From Viola odorata (lineage: Eukaryota > Streptophyta > Magnoliopsida > Malpighiales > Violaceae), in assembly GCA_963691705.1 (NCBI GenBank), contig OY829539.1, forward strand, positions 38,449,656 to 38,513,655: 64,000 nucleotides of DNA, in the 5' to 3' direction. This document shows positions 31,741 to 43,140 of the stretch, in pieces. Numbering within the stretch: the first letter of the stretch is position 1; each line of letters begins with the position of its first letter. The position numbers and the translations under genes are program-made. The notes under the pieces are model-generated. The model did not search any database and was not told where the DNA came from. It saw nothing but the letters and a program-made list of their open reading frames with translations.

Positions 31741-32050
31741 CGAGCTTTAGAGTTCCTTCCTCCTTTATTAGAATTGTTAATTTAATTTATTATTTATTCA
31801 TTAGTATACATGAATAGTAAGTTGGGTATATATTTATATTCATGAATAGTAAGTATGTATTTATATGCATTATGCACATCAAATATGGATATATTTATAT
31901 GCATCAACAATATATTGTATTATATACTCGTAATAACTATCGACTGACTTGATCGTCGGAGTGTATACATTTTTTTCATAATTTCTCCGATATTATTGTG
32001 GTTGCTTTATTCTTGTCTACCACCGGGACCACCTTAAAAGAATGATGAAC
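31741..32050 (+). other. AT-rich stretch with possible LTR relic
   Basis: ATATTTATATGCAT words recur at 31820-31900. CTGACTTGATCGTCGGAGTGTATAC at about 31943-31967 resembles the block before the hairpin in the LTRs of F (ACTAACTTGATCGTCGGAGATTC), so this may be a decayed LTR of that type. No gene was seen. Confidence 0.35.
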
Positions 32051-32661
32051 TCCTCCTATATTATCCCAACATCGTTGTGACGGTGATGACAAAGAGTTTG
32101 CCAATGACATGCAGAGGGTGATGGAGTCTGTGGCCACAACGGCAGACTGTGTGGAGGTGGAGGAGATGATGGAGGTAGGGAAGGAAAGGATGCGGTGGAG
32201 AGAAGAAGGAAAGGATGGATGTTTAGGATGAGAGTACCGTGTGTCTCACAAACATATATTTTCCAGGCCTGTGCGGCTCCTAGATCTCGCATCTAGGCCA
32301 GCCTTTTCCCGGCCCTTGACAATAATCTCGAAGAGCCCTCATATAAACTTCGCTTCCAATGCATCTCATGACAAGGTCTAGCATTAGCTCGCATCCATCA
32401 CTTAAGCCTTAGTCGAACCCAAGACTAACGCCTATGTTATTCACCACTCTCGCGCACATGCATTACTCAGGCGAGGTCTCGTTACCCTCAGCCCTTGCCA
32501 AGGTTGCTCCTGCACTTCTTAGAAGGGTTTTTCTTGTCCTCGACCATCACTCAAACGCAGGACAAGCAGGACTTCCTTGATCCTTCGACACACACTCGCT
32601 TAGACTCTTGGACACGCTTGAGCATGTCATAGGTCGAACCCTTTCATCCTAAATCAACCGA
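32051..32661. other. Unassigned stretch before element F
   Basis: GA-rich to 32230 and C-rich after that. No convincing gene, RNA or terminal repeat was recognised. Confidence 0.3.
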
Positions 32662-33225
32662 TGATAATACATGAAGAAATACCAAGGGTATTTCAGTCAT
32701 TTCGCGGGTCCGTTGACTTTGCCCCGACTACCTAAAGCCACATGGAAGCCACTGACAGAGTCCCTGTGAGGGGGTAATTACCAGGACCAACAACCAATAG
32801 GGGTCCCCCGGTAGCCTATATTGTATCTACCTGACGACAACATAATTATCAGAACTGACAGCCAACGGGGGTCTCATGGTAGCCAGTACCGTATCTATTA
32901 ACAGTGACATACCTACTAGTAGTGCATAACAGGAAGGATATTGGTAATCATTATCTAGTCCATGCCTAGTGGTATGCGTGGATTGAGGACATTCATCACC
33001 TCCTGTGCAACATTTAATGCGAAGGTGACAGCATTTATGGCGGACGCTAGAGCATTGGTGGCGGAGGCAAGAATGTCTTCGACGGATGGGATGACATTAA
33101 TGGCGGAGGGGATGGCATTTATTGCACCTCCTAGGGCAATAAATGCTCCGACTCCCGGTCCCATTTGTCCCAAGTACCCAAGCTGGGTGGCCCCACTTAG
33201 CCTAAGAAACTGGGCAGAGAAGGGG

Positions 33226-33233
33226 TATAAATA
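33226..33233 (+). promoter_or_regulatory. TATA box in F 5' LTR
   Basis: TATAAATA in GGGGTATAAATACCC. It is conserved at 52005-52012. Confidence 0.7.
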
Positions 33234-33312
33234 CCCTCCTCACTCTTCAAACCTAGTAACTCTCCATGTATTCACAATCTCCTCGATACTAACTTGATCA
33301 TGGGAGATTCTA

Positions 33313-33333
33313 CACCGGAGACCCCCTCCGGTG
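33313..33333 (+). promoter_or_regulatory. Conserved LTR hairpin (F 5' copy)
   Basis: CACCGGAG-ACCCC-CTCCGGTG. Compared with E, the second pair of the stem is A-T instead of G-C, so pairing is kept. Confidence 0.75.
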
Positions 33334-33422
33334 CTTTGCAGGTGATATAGGAGCTAGGACATCATCCACATCAGCACGTCCATTTACAAAATTACCCTCA
33401 CCCCGACCCTAGGATTATCATT

Positions 33423-33440
33423 TGGTGCTTCCATTGAGAG
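33423..33440 (+). promoter_or_regulatory. Primer-binding site of element F
   Basis: TGGTGCTTCCATTGAGAG lies two bases after the LTR. Primer tRNA unidentified. Confidence 0.65.
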
Positions 33441-33499
33441 CCTTGGATTATTGACTGAGTCTACCTTGAGATCCAAGCTCTTTCTTTCTTTTGAGGTTC

Positions 33500-34870
33500 A
33501 TTCTTAGAAATAGCGTCCAATCAAGAATTTCCACCAATCTCACCCATCAGTGTTTTCAACGCATCTTTTTCTCAACTTTCTCGCAACTCCCGCCTCAGTA
33601 ACACCAGCAGGGACAAGTTTAAATCTAGTCAATCACCAACTTAACTTCTTCTCCAGCCGGGAAATCAGTTTCCCGGCCCCCGCCATGCCCAGACCAAGTA
33701 CGACCAGCACTTAGGTCCCAACCAGTCGTCAACCTAACTTCCTCTTTAACCCGAAAAAAAACTTCCCAGTCCATGCTCGGACCAAGTATAGTCAACACCG
33801 TATTTCCCTCCGAGTCCAAGGCCTTCTTGCATCAGAGGATGGACCATATCCTGTCCATACTCTCCATAATTTCTCCTCGACCGACATCCCAACTGTCGGT
33901 CCCACCACTGCTATTTGCTTCAACTTTGGTCACTTCTCAAGCCATGCCTTCCTCTGCTCCCCAAGAGCCGACAACTCCCCCAATGGGTAACTTAGCCCTG
34001 GAAGGAAGCCAACATCACTCCTTCTGTCAGGGGAACTCAGAGTGCCCCATTTTTCTGGCACCTCCGTTTGAAAACCCCCCTAGGATGCAGGAGGGATACA
34101 TGGATAATCTGATCGATGATAATAATTGTGACACTCGCCACAACATGACGAGGAGCCCTATACATCAACTTTTTAGGAGACCTGACGGGATAAGGCCCGA
34201 TGGTAGGAGAAGCTGAGAGAGAGATCTCCGATACGGCGCCAGCCAGTAATGGAACGACGTTAGCATGACCACAGACATAACCCACCCAAAGAGTTTGGAA
34301 ATTCCTGGTCTATTTCTCCTCACTGCAGGAGGAAGGAAGAGGATGATCCAAAAACTCCTCTGACCCGTCGGGTGCGGAAGCACCAGGTCACTAGACGGAT
34401 AAAGATTTCGTCGGATATCTACGTCGGTACCACGAATCCTATAATCCACGTAACGCGGGTGAAGAACTATATCAAGTTCTAGACAAGAAGGGATGAGGCC
34501 CTATGTCAGATTTTTTACCTGACCTTGTCCGGAGTGGCCAGTACCTAGTTTGAAGGGCTACCGCTAGGTTTCGTAGATAGCTTCACACAACCTGAGGAAA
34601 ATTCTAGAGCCGATTTAGCACCGTCATTCCGTTGAAAAATTCTTCTGCGGCCTTGTTCTATCCCTCAAGGCCTACCTAGACCGATTCAACTCAGAAATGG
34701 GCCAGACTCCGGATGACACCATCGATTTCGTGGTGGAGGCTTTGAAGAAGAATTGCGGGTACGACAAGTTGGAGGGCGTACAATTGGCAGACCCGCCAAA
34801 AATCTTTGACCTTCTGCGGGTCAAGGCACACAATTATTCCAAGATGGAGGAGATGGACTACCAGCGGAGG
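33500..34870 (+). pseudogene. gag: Element F gag, N-terminal and core part, split by insertion
   Basis: The N-terminal part (about 33510-34220) is Ser/Thr/Pro-rich and frame-broken. The core is readable near the end: DRFNSEMGQTPDDTIDFVV, ALKKNCGYDKLEG, ADPPKIFDLLRVKAHNY and KMEEMDYQRR at about 34677-34870. The insertion with GGAGG duplications cuts it there, and the remaining Gag lies at 39125-39603. Homologous blocks in E (17150-17330) and H (53190-53370) confirm the family. Confidence 0.75.
34866..34870. repeat. Target-site duplication of three-LTR insertion, left copy (GGAGG)
   Basis: Repeated exactly at 39125-39129. Confidence 0.9.
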
Positions 34871-36046
34871 TGATGGTTGTCGAATCCGTCAAAAATAAAT
34901 ATAAGTTACAACTCGCTACTAAACACAAGTTAATTGTAGATAGCATGCAAGAGGTTCGATCCACAGGGAGTTATGGTACGAATTTTGTGAGAACTTGTAA
35001 TAACACTTAGGTGAAATTTGGAGTTTTGTTATGAAACTAAAACTAAAAAGTAATAAAGCAGTAAAACAATCTTGGCCAAGAATGGTGTTCTTGGTCAAGA
35101 AGGTAAATCTAGGAATGGGAATCAAATATAAGAGAAATTCTTAGTAGAGGCTGGCAGCTATGAGATAGGAGTTACTATCATCGATGCAGGGGTATTCATC
35201 TTCAATCTACAGAGTTGCTATAGGATCAAGGTACGCTTATGACCACTGCTTCCCTCCTGAATCAACACCACCTCAGGTATGCTTAGAGATGATTCCTAAC
35301 CAACCAGCACCTTACTAGTTAAAGGGATTAGGGGAAGACAACATCAAACTAGTATCCTTGGGCATCAATCGTGACTGGATCTGATTAACCTTTTCCCCTA
35401 CCATTTTACGGATGTTTCGCTAGCGCATAAGTGTCTATTTCGATCCTCTTGGTCAATAGTCCATGGCTAAGAAGAATGACAATTGCGTGATCTATTCAAT
35501 CCTAGGTTGATCAAGTCTAATATCAAACAAAAAATACGTTAGAAATAATTGGGAGAGTGATCAAATACAAATTCAAAGATTAATAAGATCAATTAGGTCT
35601 CATGCGTACTTATACTCATGCTTAAAATGCCTATACTAAGAAGGATGAACTTAGCTACTCATACTCATGATTGAAAGCAAAATAACAATGTATTGAAATA
35701 ATAAAAATCCTTCGTCGCTGAAGGAACAAAGTGTATGTAAAAATGCCGACAGGAAACCAAAGAGAAGAGTCAAACCCAGCAATGGCGAACCCCTTTCTCA
35801 AAACCCTAGGAAGTGTATAAAAAGTCCCCTCTTCCTAGAAAATAGCTAGCAGCGGAAATAAAGGAAAATAAAATCCTAGTCAACTCTGAATTGTATTTGA
35901 ATTTCTCTCTTTCCGCATAAAAGAATCCTATCAGAACAAAAATAGCAGGGCGCGTCTATAATCCGTCCATGATTAACGCTCTTCAATCATTAGGGCAGGA
36001 AAAAATCATCTGGCAGTGCCTTTAATCCGCTATATGCTTCGTAGAC
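34871..36046 (-). repeat. Truncated LTR, copy 1
   Basis: Matches 36271-37446 and 37672-38862 but lacks the U3-start part present at 38863-39124. It contains the CAAATATGAGAGAAATTC and CTTCGTCGCTGAAGG blocks. Confidence 0.85.
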
Positions 36047-36270
36047 AGACTCTATAACAAAGCAAAACAAAACAAAACATATAAAAATATAAAAATCAAA
36101 AGACTCCAGCGATTAACCTTCAATCTCATCACGTAGAATGCTTAAACACTTTAATCCACAACTCCAAAACTGTATTACTAAGGCCTAACCAATACCCCAA
36201 GCAACGACTCCAAAAATAAGAAAACACAAAGATTAGTATCCGTAATATCCCTGGCAACGACTCCAAAATT
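36047..36270 (-). other. Leader with PBS, copy 1
   Basis: On the minus strand the PBS TGGAGTCGTTGCCAGGGA (36265-36248) follows the LTR end after a 5-base spacer. A second PBS-like copy, TGGAGTCGTTGCTTGGGG, is at 36212-36195. An AACAAAGCAAAACAAAACA run lies near 36056. Confidence 0.75.
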
Positions 36271-37446
36271 TGATGGTTGTCGAATCCGTCAAAAATAAAT
36301 ATAAGTTACAACTCGCTACTAAACACAAGTTAATTGTAGATAGCATGTAAGAGGTTTGATCCACAAGGAGTTATGGTATGACTTTTGTGAGAACTTGTAA
36401 TAACACTTAGCTAAAATTGGGAGTTTTGTTATGAAACTAAAACTGAAAAGTAATAAAGCAGTAAAATAGTGTTGGCCAAAAATTGTGTTCTTGGTAAAGA
36501 CTGCAGATCCAGGAATGGGAATCAAATATGAGAGAAATTCTTAGTAGAGGCTGGTAGCTATGAGATATGAGTTACAATCATCGATGCAGGGGTATTCATC
36601 TTCAATCTACAGAGTTGCTATAGGATCAAGGTACGCTTATGACCTCTACTTCCCTCCTGAATCAACACCACCTTAGGGAATGCTTAGAGATGATGCCTAA
36701 CCGAGCAACACCTTACTAGTTAAAGGGATTAGGGGAAGACAACACAAAACTAGTATCCTCGGGCATCAATCGAGACTGGATCTGATGAACCTTTCCCCCT
36801 ACCATTTTCCGGATGTTTCGCTAGCGCATAGGTGTCTATTTCGATCCTCTTGGTCAATAGTCCATGGCTAAGAAGAATGACTGTTGCGTGATCTATTCAA
36901 TCCTAGGTTGATCAAGTCTAATATCGAATAAAAAATACGTTAGAAATAATTGCGAGAGTGATCAAATGCAAATTCAAAGATTAATAAGATCGATTAGGTC
37001 TCATGCGTACTTATGCTCATGCATAAAATGCCTACAGTAAGAAGGATGAACTTAGCTACTCATACTCATTATTGAAAACAAAATAACAATGTATTGAAAT
37101 AATAAAAATCCTTCGTCGCCGAAGGAACAGAGTGTATGTAAAAATGCCGATAGGAAACCAAAGAGAAGAGTCAAACCCAGCAATGGCGAACCCCTTTCTC
37201 AAAACCCTAAAAAGAGTATAAAAAGTCCCCTCTTCCTAGAAAATAGCTAGCAACGGAAATAAAGGAAAATAAAATCCTAGTCAACTCTGAATTGTATTTG
37301 AATTTCTCTCTTTCCTCACAAAAGAATCCAATCAGAACGAAAATAGCAGGGCACGTCAACAATCCATCCATGATTAACGCTCTTCAATCATCAGGGCAGG
37401 AAAGAATCATCTGGCAGTGCCTTTAATCCGCTATATGCTCCGTAGA
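36271..37446 (-). repeat. Truncated LTR, copy 2
   Basis: Same content as copy 1, with few differences. Confidence 0.85.
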
Positions 37447-37671
37447 CTGACTCTATAACAAAGCAAAACAAAACAAAACATATAAAGAGATAAAAATCAA
37501 AAGACTCCAGCGATTAACCTTCCATCTCATCACATAGAATGCTCAAACACTTTAATCCACAACTCCAAAACTGTATTACTAAGGCCTAACCAATACCCCA
37601 AGCAACGACTCCAAAAATAAGAAAACACAAAGATTAGTATCCGTAATATCCCCGGCAACGACTCCAAAATT
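37447..37671 (-). other. Leader with PBS, copy 2
   Basis: The PBS TGGAGTCGTTGCCGGGGA is at 37666-37649 on the minus strand, and a PBS-like duplicate lies about 53 bp further into the leader. Confidence 0.75.
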
Positions 37672-39124
37672 TGATGGTTGTCGAATCCGTCAAAAATAAA
37701 TATAAGTTACAACTAGCTACTAAACACAAGTTAATTGTAGATAGCATGTAAGAGGTTTGATCCACATGGAGTTATGGTATGACTTTTGTGAGAACTTGTA
37801 ATAATACTTAGGTAAAATTGGAAGTTTTGTTATGAAACTAAAACTGAAAAGTAATAAAGCAGTAAAACAGTGTTGGACAAAAATTGTGTTCTTGGTGAAG
37901 AATACAGATCCAGGAATGGGAATCAAATATGAGAGAAATTCTTAGTAGAGGCTGGCAACTATGAGATATGAGTTACAATCATCGATGCAGGGGTATTCAT
38001 CTTTAATCTACAGAGTTGCTATAGGATCAAGGTATGCTTATGACCCCTACTGCCCTCCTGAATCAACACCGTGTCAGGTACGCTTAGAGATTATGCGTAA
38101 CCAACTAGCACCTTGCTGGTTAAAGGGTTTACTGAATTGGCTGATGAACGATTAGGGGAAGATAACTTAGACTAGTATCCTCGGGCGTCGGGACTGGATC
38201 TGATTAATTTTTCCCCCTACCGTTTCGCGGATGTTCTGCTAGCAAGTAGGTGTCTACTTTGATCCTCTTGGTCAATAGTCCATGGCCAAGAAGAATGACT
38301 GTTGCATGATCTATTCAATCCTAGGTTGATCAACTCTAATATCAAACAGAAAACACGTTAGAAATAATTACGAGATTGATCAAATGCAGATTCAAAGATT
38401 AATAAGATCGATTAAGTCTCATGCGTACTCATGCTCATTCTTAAAATGCCTCTACTAAGAAGGATGAACTTAGCTACTCATACTCATGATTGAAAGCAAA
38501 ATAACAATGTATTGAAATAATAAAAATCCTTCGTCGCCAAAGGAGCATAGTATGTAAAAATGCCGATAGAAAACCAGAGAGAAGAGTCAAACCCAGCAAT
38601 GGCGAACCCCTTTCTCAAAACCCTAGGAAGAGTATAAAAAGTCCCCTCTTTCTAGAAAATAACTAACGGCGGAAATAAAGGAAAATAAAATCCTACTCAA
38701 CTCTGAATTGTATTTGAAATTCTCTCTTTCCTCACAAAAGAATCCTATCAGAACGAAAATAGCGGGGTGTATCTACAATCCATCTGTGAGTAACGCTCTT
38801 CAATCGTCAAGGCAGGAAAGAATCATCTTCCAGTGCCTTTAATCTGTTATCTGCTCCGTAGATTTCTCCAAGGTGATGGATTCGCCAAGCGAGTCTGTCT
38901 TGGTCAAGAGAGATGCTTGTGTCCAGTCATGGTCCAGAAATCAGCCAAGAATCCTACTGTTCCAATTTATACACAAAATCATGCTTAATCTCCTCTTTCT
39001 TGCCCCCTACCTCTTCAAAGTTGTTTCCTATAATAATCAAATGATTTACACCAAAATCAATAGCATACCATTCAAAATTGTAAGAGAACTAGTGGTAAAA
39101 ACTACTGCAATTAAAGCTCAATTA
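37672..39124 (-). repeat. Complete LTR, copy 3 (1,453 bp)
   Basis: It has the extra 262 bp (38863-39124) that start the LTR in minus-strand direction, ending ...CTCAATTA on the plus strand. The solo LTR at 59908-61408 has the same part ending CTCAATCA, which confirms the true LTR end. Confidence 0.88.
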
Positions 39125-39603
39125 GGAGGAATCTGAAATAATATGAGCCACGAAAGCCAACATAGGAGGTTGCTCTCCCCCCCAAATAGAGGAATCAAAG
39201 AGAGTATGCCTCCCATAGGCCCATAGTGATGAGGCCAGATCCCCGGCTGGCAAGGCTAACGGATCTCAACTTTAAGACCACCCTGCTATCAATCCCTAGA
39301 GCGGAGATCTCGGCGGTGGTTGAGAGTAAAAGGTTGCTAATCCAGTATCCCTCCAACAAGACAAACACTTATATGGGCGAGTGCAAGGATATGTATTGCC
39401 GTTTCCATAGGGCAAACGGTCATGATACGAAATGGTGCAGGATGTTGAAGGCGTCCATTGAACGGCTAGTCGAGGATGGGTACTTGGGCGAGTATGTCGT
39501 TCAAGCTAGGACGCAAGCCTACAATAACCGATTGAATGATAACTGTAGAGATAGGGGGGACGATAGCTATCAGGGCCAACACAGTGGGGGTACGGAGAGA
39601 TAA
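39125..39603 (+). pseudogene. gag: Element F gag, C-terminal part
   Basis: This is the continuation after the insertion. From 39226: LADLNFKTTLLSIPRAEI-type text aligned with LPSLILPRVEILAI in E, then YCRFHRANGHDTKWCRMLK (C/H knuckle, about 39396-39450), ASIERLVEDGYLGEYV and an Arg/Gly/Gln-rich end at 39603. Confidence 0.8.
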
Positions 39604-39629
39604 GGGTAAAGAAGTACTGATGACTGACT

Positions 39630-40100
39630 AGGATGGATGCCTGATGATCAACCTAATAGCAGGAGGCACTCGGTGTCTCGAAGAACCCCTTACCGGTGAT
39701 AAGCGGAAGCGTGCTGAGGCATTAAGGGGAAATGTCGATTTTGGGACCCTAGATCGAATGACGAAATCATTCTCGGAAGAGGATGCACAAGGGGTTATGT
39801 ATCCCCAGAATGATGCCCTGGTGCTAACGAATTTCATTGGTAACCATGGGGTGAGGAGAACCCTTGTGGATAACGGCAATGCCGTCAACTTGCTGTAACT
39901 CAAAGCCTATGAATTAATGAAGAGGCCAGAGTCAGAGCTAGCGTCGTGCTAGAAAACCATTATCGAAGTAGACGGAGTGCCTTTCTTACCAATATACTTT
40001 CGAGAGGATGGTTAAAAGAGATCGGAGCGGCAGCTATTTATAGTACTTGATCTAAATCTGTCGTACAACGTAAACCCGGGATGCCCATTCTTGAACATCT
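39630..40100 (+). pseudogene. Element F aspartic protease
   Basis: MINLIAGGTRCLEEP starts at 39644, then VMYPQNDALVLTNFIGNHG and the active-site loop LVDNGNAVNLL (about 39866-39897, D-N-G). A TAA at 39896 and later frame changes break it. IEVDGVPFLPIYF near 39964-40002 and LDLNLSYNVNPGCPFLNIFGG (about 40049-40107) are the C-terminal motifs. Confidence 0.7.
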
Positions 40101-41046
40101 TTGGAGGCATCATCTCACAACGACACTTGAAGCTGAAATATTCATCATGGGATGGTGTCGTCACAATCAAAGGCGATCAGAAGCTAGCGGCTGAGTGCTA
40201 CCTTACCATAACTGACGGTCATTATGACCGGTATGCCTGCATAACGGCTGATCCCTTTGAGCAGCAGGATGAGAAGCGCACCCAGCTGTTAGAGCAGATG
40301 ATATCGGTTCTAATAGAGGGAGTAGAAGCTGGTAACTTCTTGGTGAGCGAGAGGTTAAGCCAAGAGGATATGGAGCAGTTGGTACTGTTGTTTAACAAGT
40401 GCACGAGGGAGTTTGCCTGGGTACCGTCGGACATGCCCGATATCCTGAGGGAAGTGGCAGAACACCAATTGAATGTCAACCTGGAAGCCAAACCAATATA
40501 GCAGAAGTGCCGAGCCTTCTCGAAAGAGAAAGCAGACGTAATCGCAAGAGAGGTGACTAAGCTGTTACAGGCGGATTTCATCTCCGAAATCCAATATCCT
40601 TCGTGGTTGGCGAATCCAGTAGTGGTCCCAAAACGTAACAGAGAGTGAAGAATGTGGATCGACTTCACGGCTCTGAATGAGACATGTCCAAAGGATTCCT
40701 ACCCGCTGCCTCGGATCGAGTAATTAGTAGACTAGACGGACGGGTATGAGTACTTGAGTTCCTTGGATGCAAACTCGAGGTACCATCAAATACTCATGGT
40801 AGTTGAGGATGAATAGAAGACGACTTTCGTCACCCCAAAAGCCACTTACTGCTATAAGGCCATGCTGTTTGGCTTGAAGAATGCTAGAGCTACATTCCAG
40901 AGGACCGCCAACAAGATGTCCAAGGCTCAAATTGGCAGGAATCTGGAAGTGAACGTGGACGATTTGCTGGTAAAGAGCAAGAGTTTTGACGCTCATCTAA
41001 TGGATCTGGAGGAGGTTTTTGAGGTCATGCGATGGAAGAGGTGGTA
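40091..41046 (+). pseudogene. Element F reverse transcriptase
   Basis: The entry segment is HLKLKYSSWDGVVTIKGDQ, REFAWVPSDMPDI and EVAEHQLNVNLEAKPI to a TAG at 40499. It continues in frame pieces with FISEIQYPSWLANPVVVPK, then FGLKNARATFQRTANKM (about 40868-40918) and the catalytic loop VNVDDLLVKS (40951-40980), whose usual aromatic residue before V-D-D is missing. Several TAG/TGA codons interrupt it. Sequence 41041-41170 leads directly into RNase H. Confidence 0.82.
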
Positions 41047-41340
41047 AGCGTCGTCTTGGTACGGGATGAAGATGGCATCCACAAACTCGTCTACTTCATT
41101 AGTCGAATTTTGAAAGACGCAGAATTGAGGTATTGTAGGAATGAGAAATTACCGTTCGCTTTGGTACAAGCCACCCGGAAGTTGACATGATATTTTCAGG
41201 CCCATCCTGTAATCATCTTGATAGACAAACCATTGAGGCGAATCTTCAAGAAACCAGAAACATCCAGAAGAATGGTCATCTAGGCCATCAAACTTGAGCA
41301 GAACGGGTTGCAGTACCAAGCCCGACCATCCATTAAGGCG
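41041..41340 (+). pseudogene. Element F RNase H (first, Ty3-type), degraded
   Basis: SVVLVRDEDGIHKLVYFISRI (about 41047-41110) and LKDAELRYCRNEKLPFALVQA match the core of the ordinary LTR-element RNase H. The leading DASG part is lost near 41040. It ends with the connection segment LKPLRRIF/KPETSRRMVI. Confidence 0.65.
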
Positions 41341-41760
41341 AAAGCCTTGGCTGACTTCATAGCGGAGTGCACATTCTCGGATGAGCTGCTACCGGATGAG
41401 CCATTACCTGGTTTTCCAACAGTAGGAGAGGAGGATGTGGACCTACCTTATCCCGAGACCTACAATGATAAGTTGGTCATCTTTGTTGATGGCACAAAGA
41501 ATCAGGAATCCACCGGCGCCGGTATCATTGCTTTTAGGCTAGACGAAATCAAGATTCTAAAGCCTTTGTCCAACAATGTGGCGGAGTATGAAGCACTTCT
41601 GGCTGGTCTGCGTATAGGAAAGAATTTTAGTGCCAAGGGGATCCATGATTATGGAGAATTGGAGGATCTACAGTTAGAGATCCATGGGGATTCAAAGCTG
41701 ATTGTGGATGAAGTTAATGGCCATTTCTAGGCAAAAGATCCCACAATGATCTGGTATCTT
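41341..41760 (+). pseudogene. Element F second (archaeal-type) RNase H
   Basis: KALADFIAECTF ends the tether. Then IFVDGTKNQESTGAGIIAF (about 41479-41536), NVAEYEALLAGLRIG (41574-41619) and IHGDSKLIVDEVNGHF (41681-41730) form the D-E-D RNase H fold with a D of GDS. A second RNase H placed between the first one and integrase is a hallmark of the Tat group. A TAG at 41728 interrupts the end. Confidence 0.82.
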
Positions 41761-43140
41761 GGGAAAGTATAGCAGGCGCTGTCGGAGATAAAGAAGAAAG
41801 GACTTTGCGTTGCGATCAGGCATGTACCAAGAGAGGATAATTCTAAGTTAGCAGCTGATCTTGGTGCCGTTATGCCAAAGGATGTCCTGATGGAGGAAAT
41901 CTCGACGCCCTCTTTCATGGAAGAGAAACTCTCCGTGTGTGTCATTAAGGCAGAGAACGATTGGCAAACCTCGGTATTAAGCTACCTGAAGCACCACATG
42001 TTACCGGAGGATGCTGCAGAGAAGGTGAAAATCCTCAAGTGGGCCGATAAGTGTACACTTTACGATGGAGAGCTCATCCGCTGCTGTTTCACCCATCCGG
42101 CAGCCAGATGCATATCGGAGGAGGAGGGCCACTATACTCTTTAAGAGATTCATGAATGCGTCTGCGGAATGCATATTTTTTTAGGGACGATGGCCGCGCA
42201 AGTCCTCCGCACTGGGTTCTATTGGCCCAGCATCCGGAAGGATTGTGACACTTTTGTGAGAATGTGCCAAAAGTGCCAAGAATTTGCAAGAATTCCCTAC
42301 CAGCCTGCCACTGAGATATTAGCACTAATCAGCCCCTGCCCATTTGCCAAGTGGGGAATTGATATCGTATGCCCATTCCCCGAAGCTCTCCCTCAGCTCA
42401 AGTTCATCATCATCGCGGTGGACTATTTCACAAAGTGTGTAGAAGCCAAAGCTGTTCTCGTCATCACTGCAGAAAAGACTTAGCAGTTCTTCAAAAACCA
42501 GGTAATCATGCGGTTCGGCATTCCACGGATCCTCATCAGCAACAACGGTACGCAGTTTACCAGCGCCTACTTTCAAGATGGCTATCGGGAACTAGATTGA
42601 ACAGAGATTCCCCTCGATGACTCACCCGCGGACAAACGGCTAGATGAAAGTCACCAACCGGACCATTCTAGGCGGGATCAAGAAAAATCTAGAACGAGCT
42701 CGGAAGAAGTGGGCCGAGGAATTGCCATACGTCGTGTAGGCTTACCGGATGATGACCAAGACGATTATGAGAGAAACTCCATCTGCGATGGCATACGGTA
42801 CTGAAGTCATCACCTTGGTAAAGCTTGGAGCCTTTAGTCTCCGAATCGAAGATAGGCTAAGGGAACAACTAGACATATTGCCAGAATTACGGGAACAAGT
42901 AGTATTGAAAATGCTGCACTCTAAGCGCAAGATAGACAAGTACCACAACTGGCATGTCAAGGAGCGACTGTTTAAGGCAAGCGACTTGGTACTACGCAGC
43001 GGAAGAGCCGCCGACCAGCGAATGAGAAAGCTCAGCCTCAACTAGGATTGACCCTATCAGGTGACCCGAGTTATCGGAAAGGGAGCTTACCACCTAGAGG
43101 AGCTTAACGGTACCCCCTTACCTAACTCTTGGAATATTTC
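41761..43140 (+). pseudogene. Element F integrase, two catalytic residues changed
   Basis: The pre-finger segment (NDWQTSVLSYLKHHMLPEDA) is followed by the HHCC finger (FYWPSIRKDCDTFVRMCQKC, about 42214-42280) and KWGIDIVCPFPEALPQ with the first Asp near 42358. The second site reads ISNNGTQFTS: Asn (AAC at 42541) replaces catalytic Asp. The third region reads MKVTNRTILGGI: Lys (AAA at 42647) stands where Glu is expected. TAG/TGA codons occur near 42482, 42598, 42641 and 42738. The C-terminal part is HNWHVKERLFKASDLVLR and YQVTRVIGKGAYHLEELNG. Confidence 0.82.

Larger units (their letters stand above)
32662..33420 (+). repeat. 5' LTR of element F
   Basis: TGATAATACATGAAG ... CTAGGATTATCA. It has a TATAAATA at 33226-33233 and a hairpin at 33313-33333. 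It is similar along its length to 51442-52259, which has about 55 extra bp after the TATA box. Confidence 0.9.
34871..39124 (-). mobile_element. Three-LTR insertion (Athila-type PBS, no coding interior)
   Basis: 4,254 bp flanked by GGAGG. Starting points TGATGGTTGTCGAATCCG recur at 34871, 36271 and 37672, a period of 1,400-1,401 bp. In minus-strand direction it reads: full LTR, 225-bp leader with PBS, LTR lacking its first ~262 bp, leader with PBS, LTR lacking the same part. No gag or pol is present. The PBS TGGAGTCGTTGCC[G/A]GGGA is of the Athila/Tat type, so this is a tandem rearrangement of a non-autonomous element of that group. Confidence 0.85.

Noticed and set aside
38873..39136. Open frame MMDSPSESVLV considered as a gene
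   Set aside because: It lies inside the terminal part of the complete LTR copy 3, and the homologous part of the solo LTR (61150-61408) is not open.
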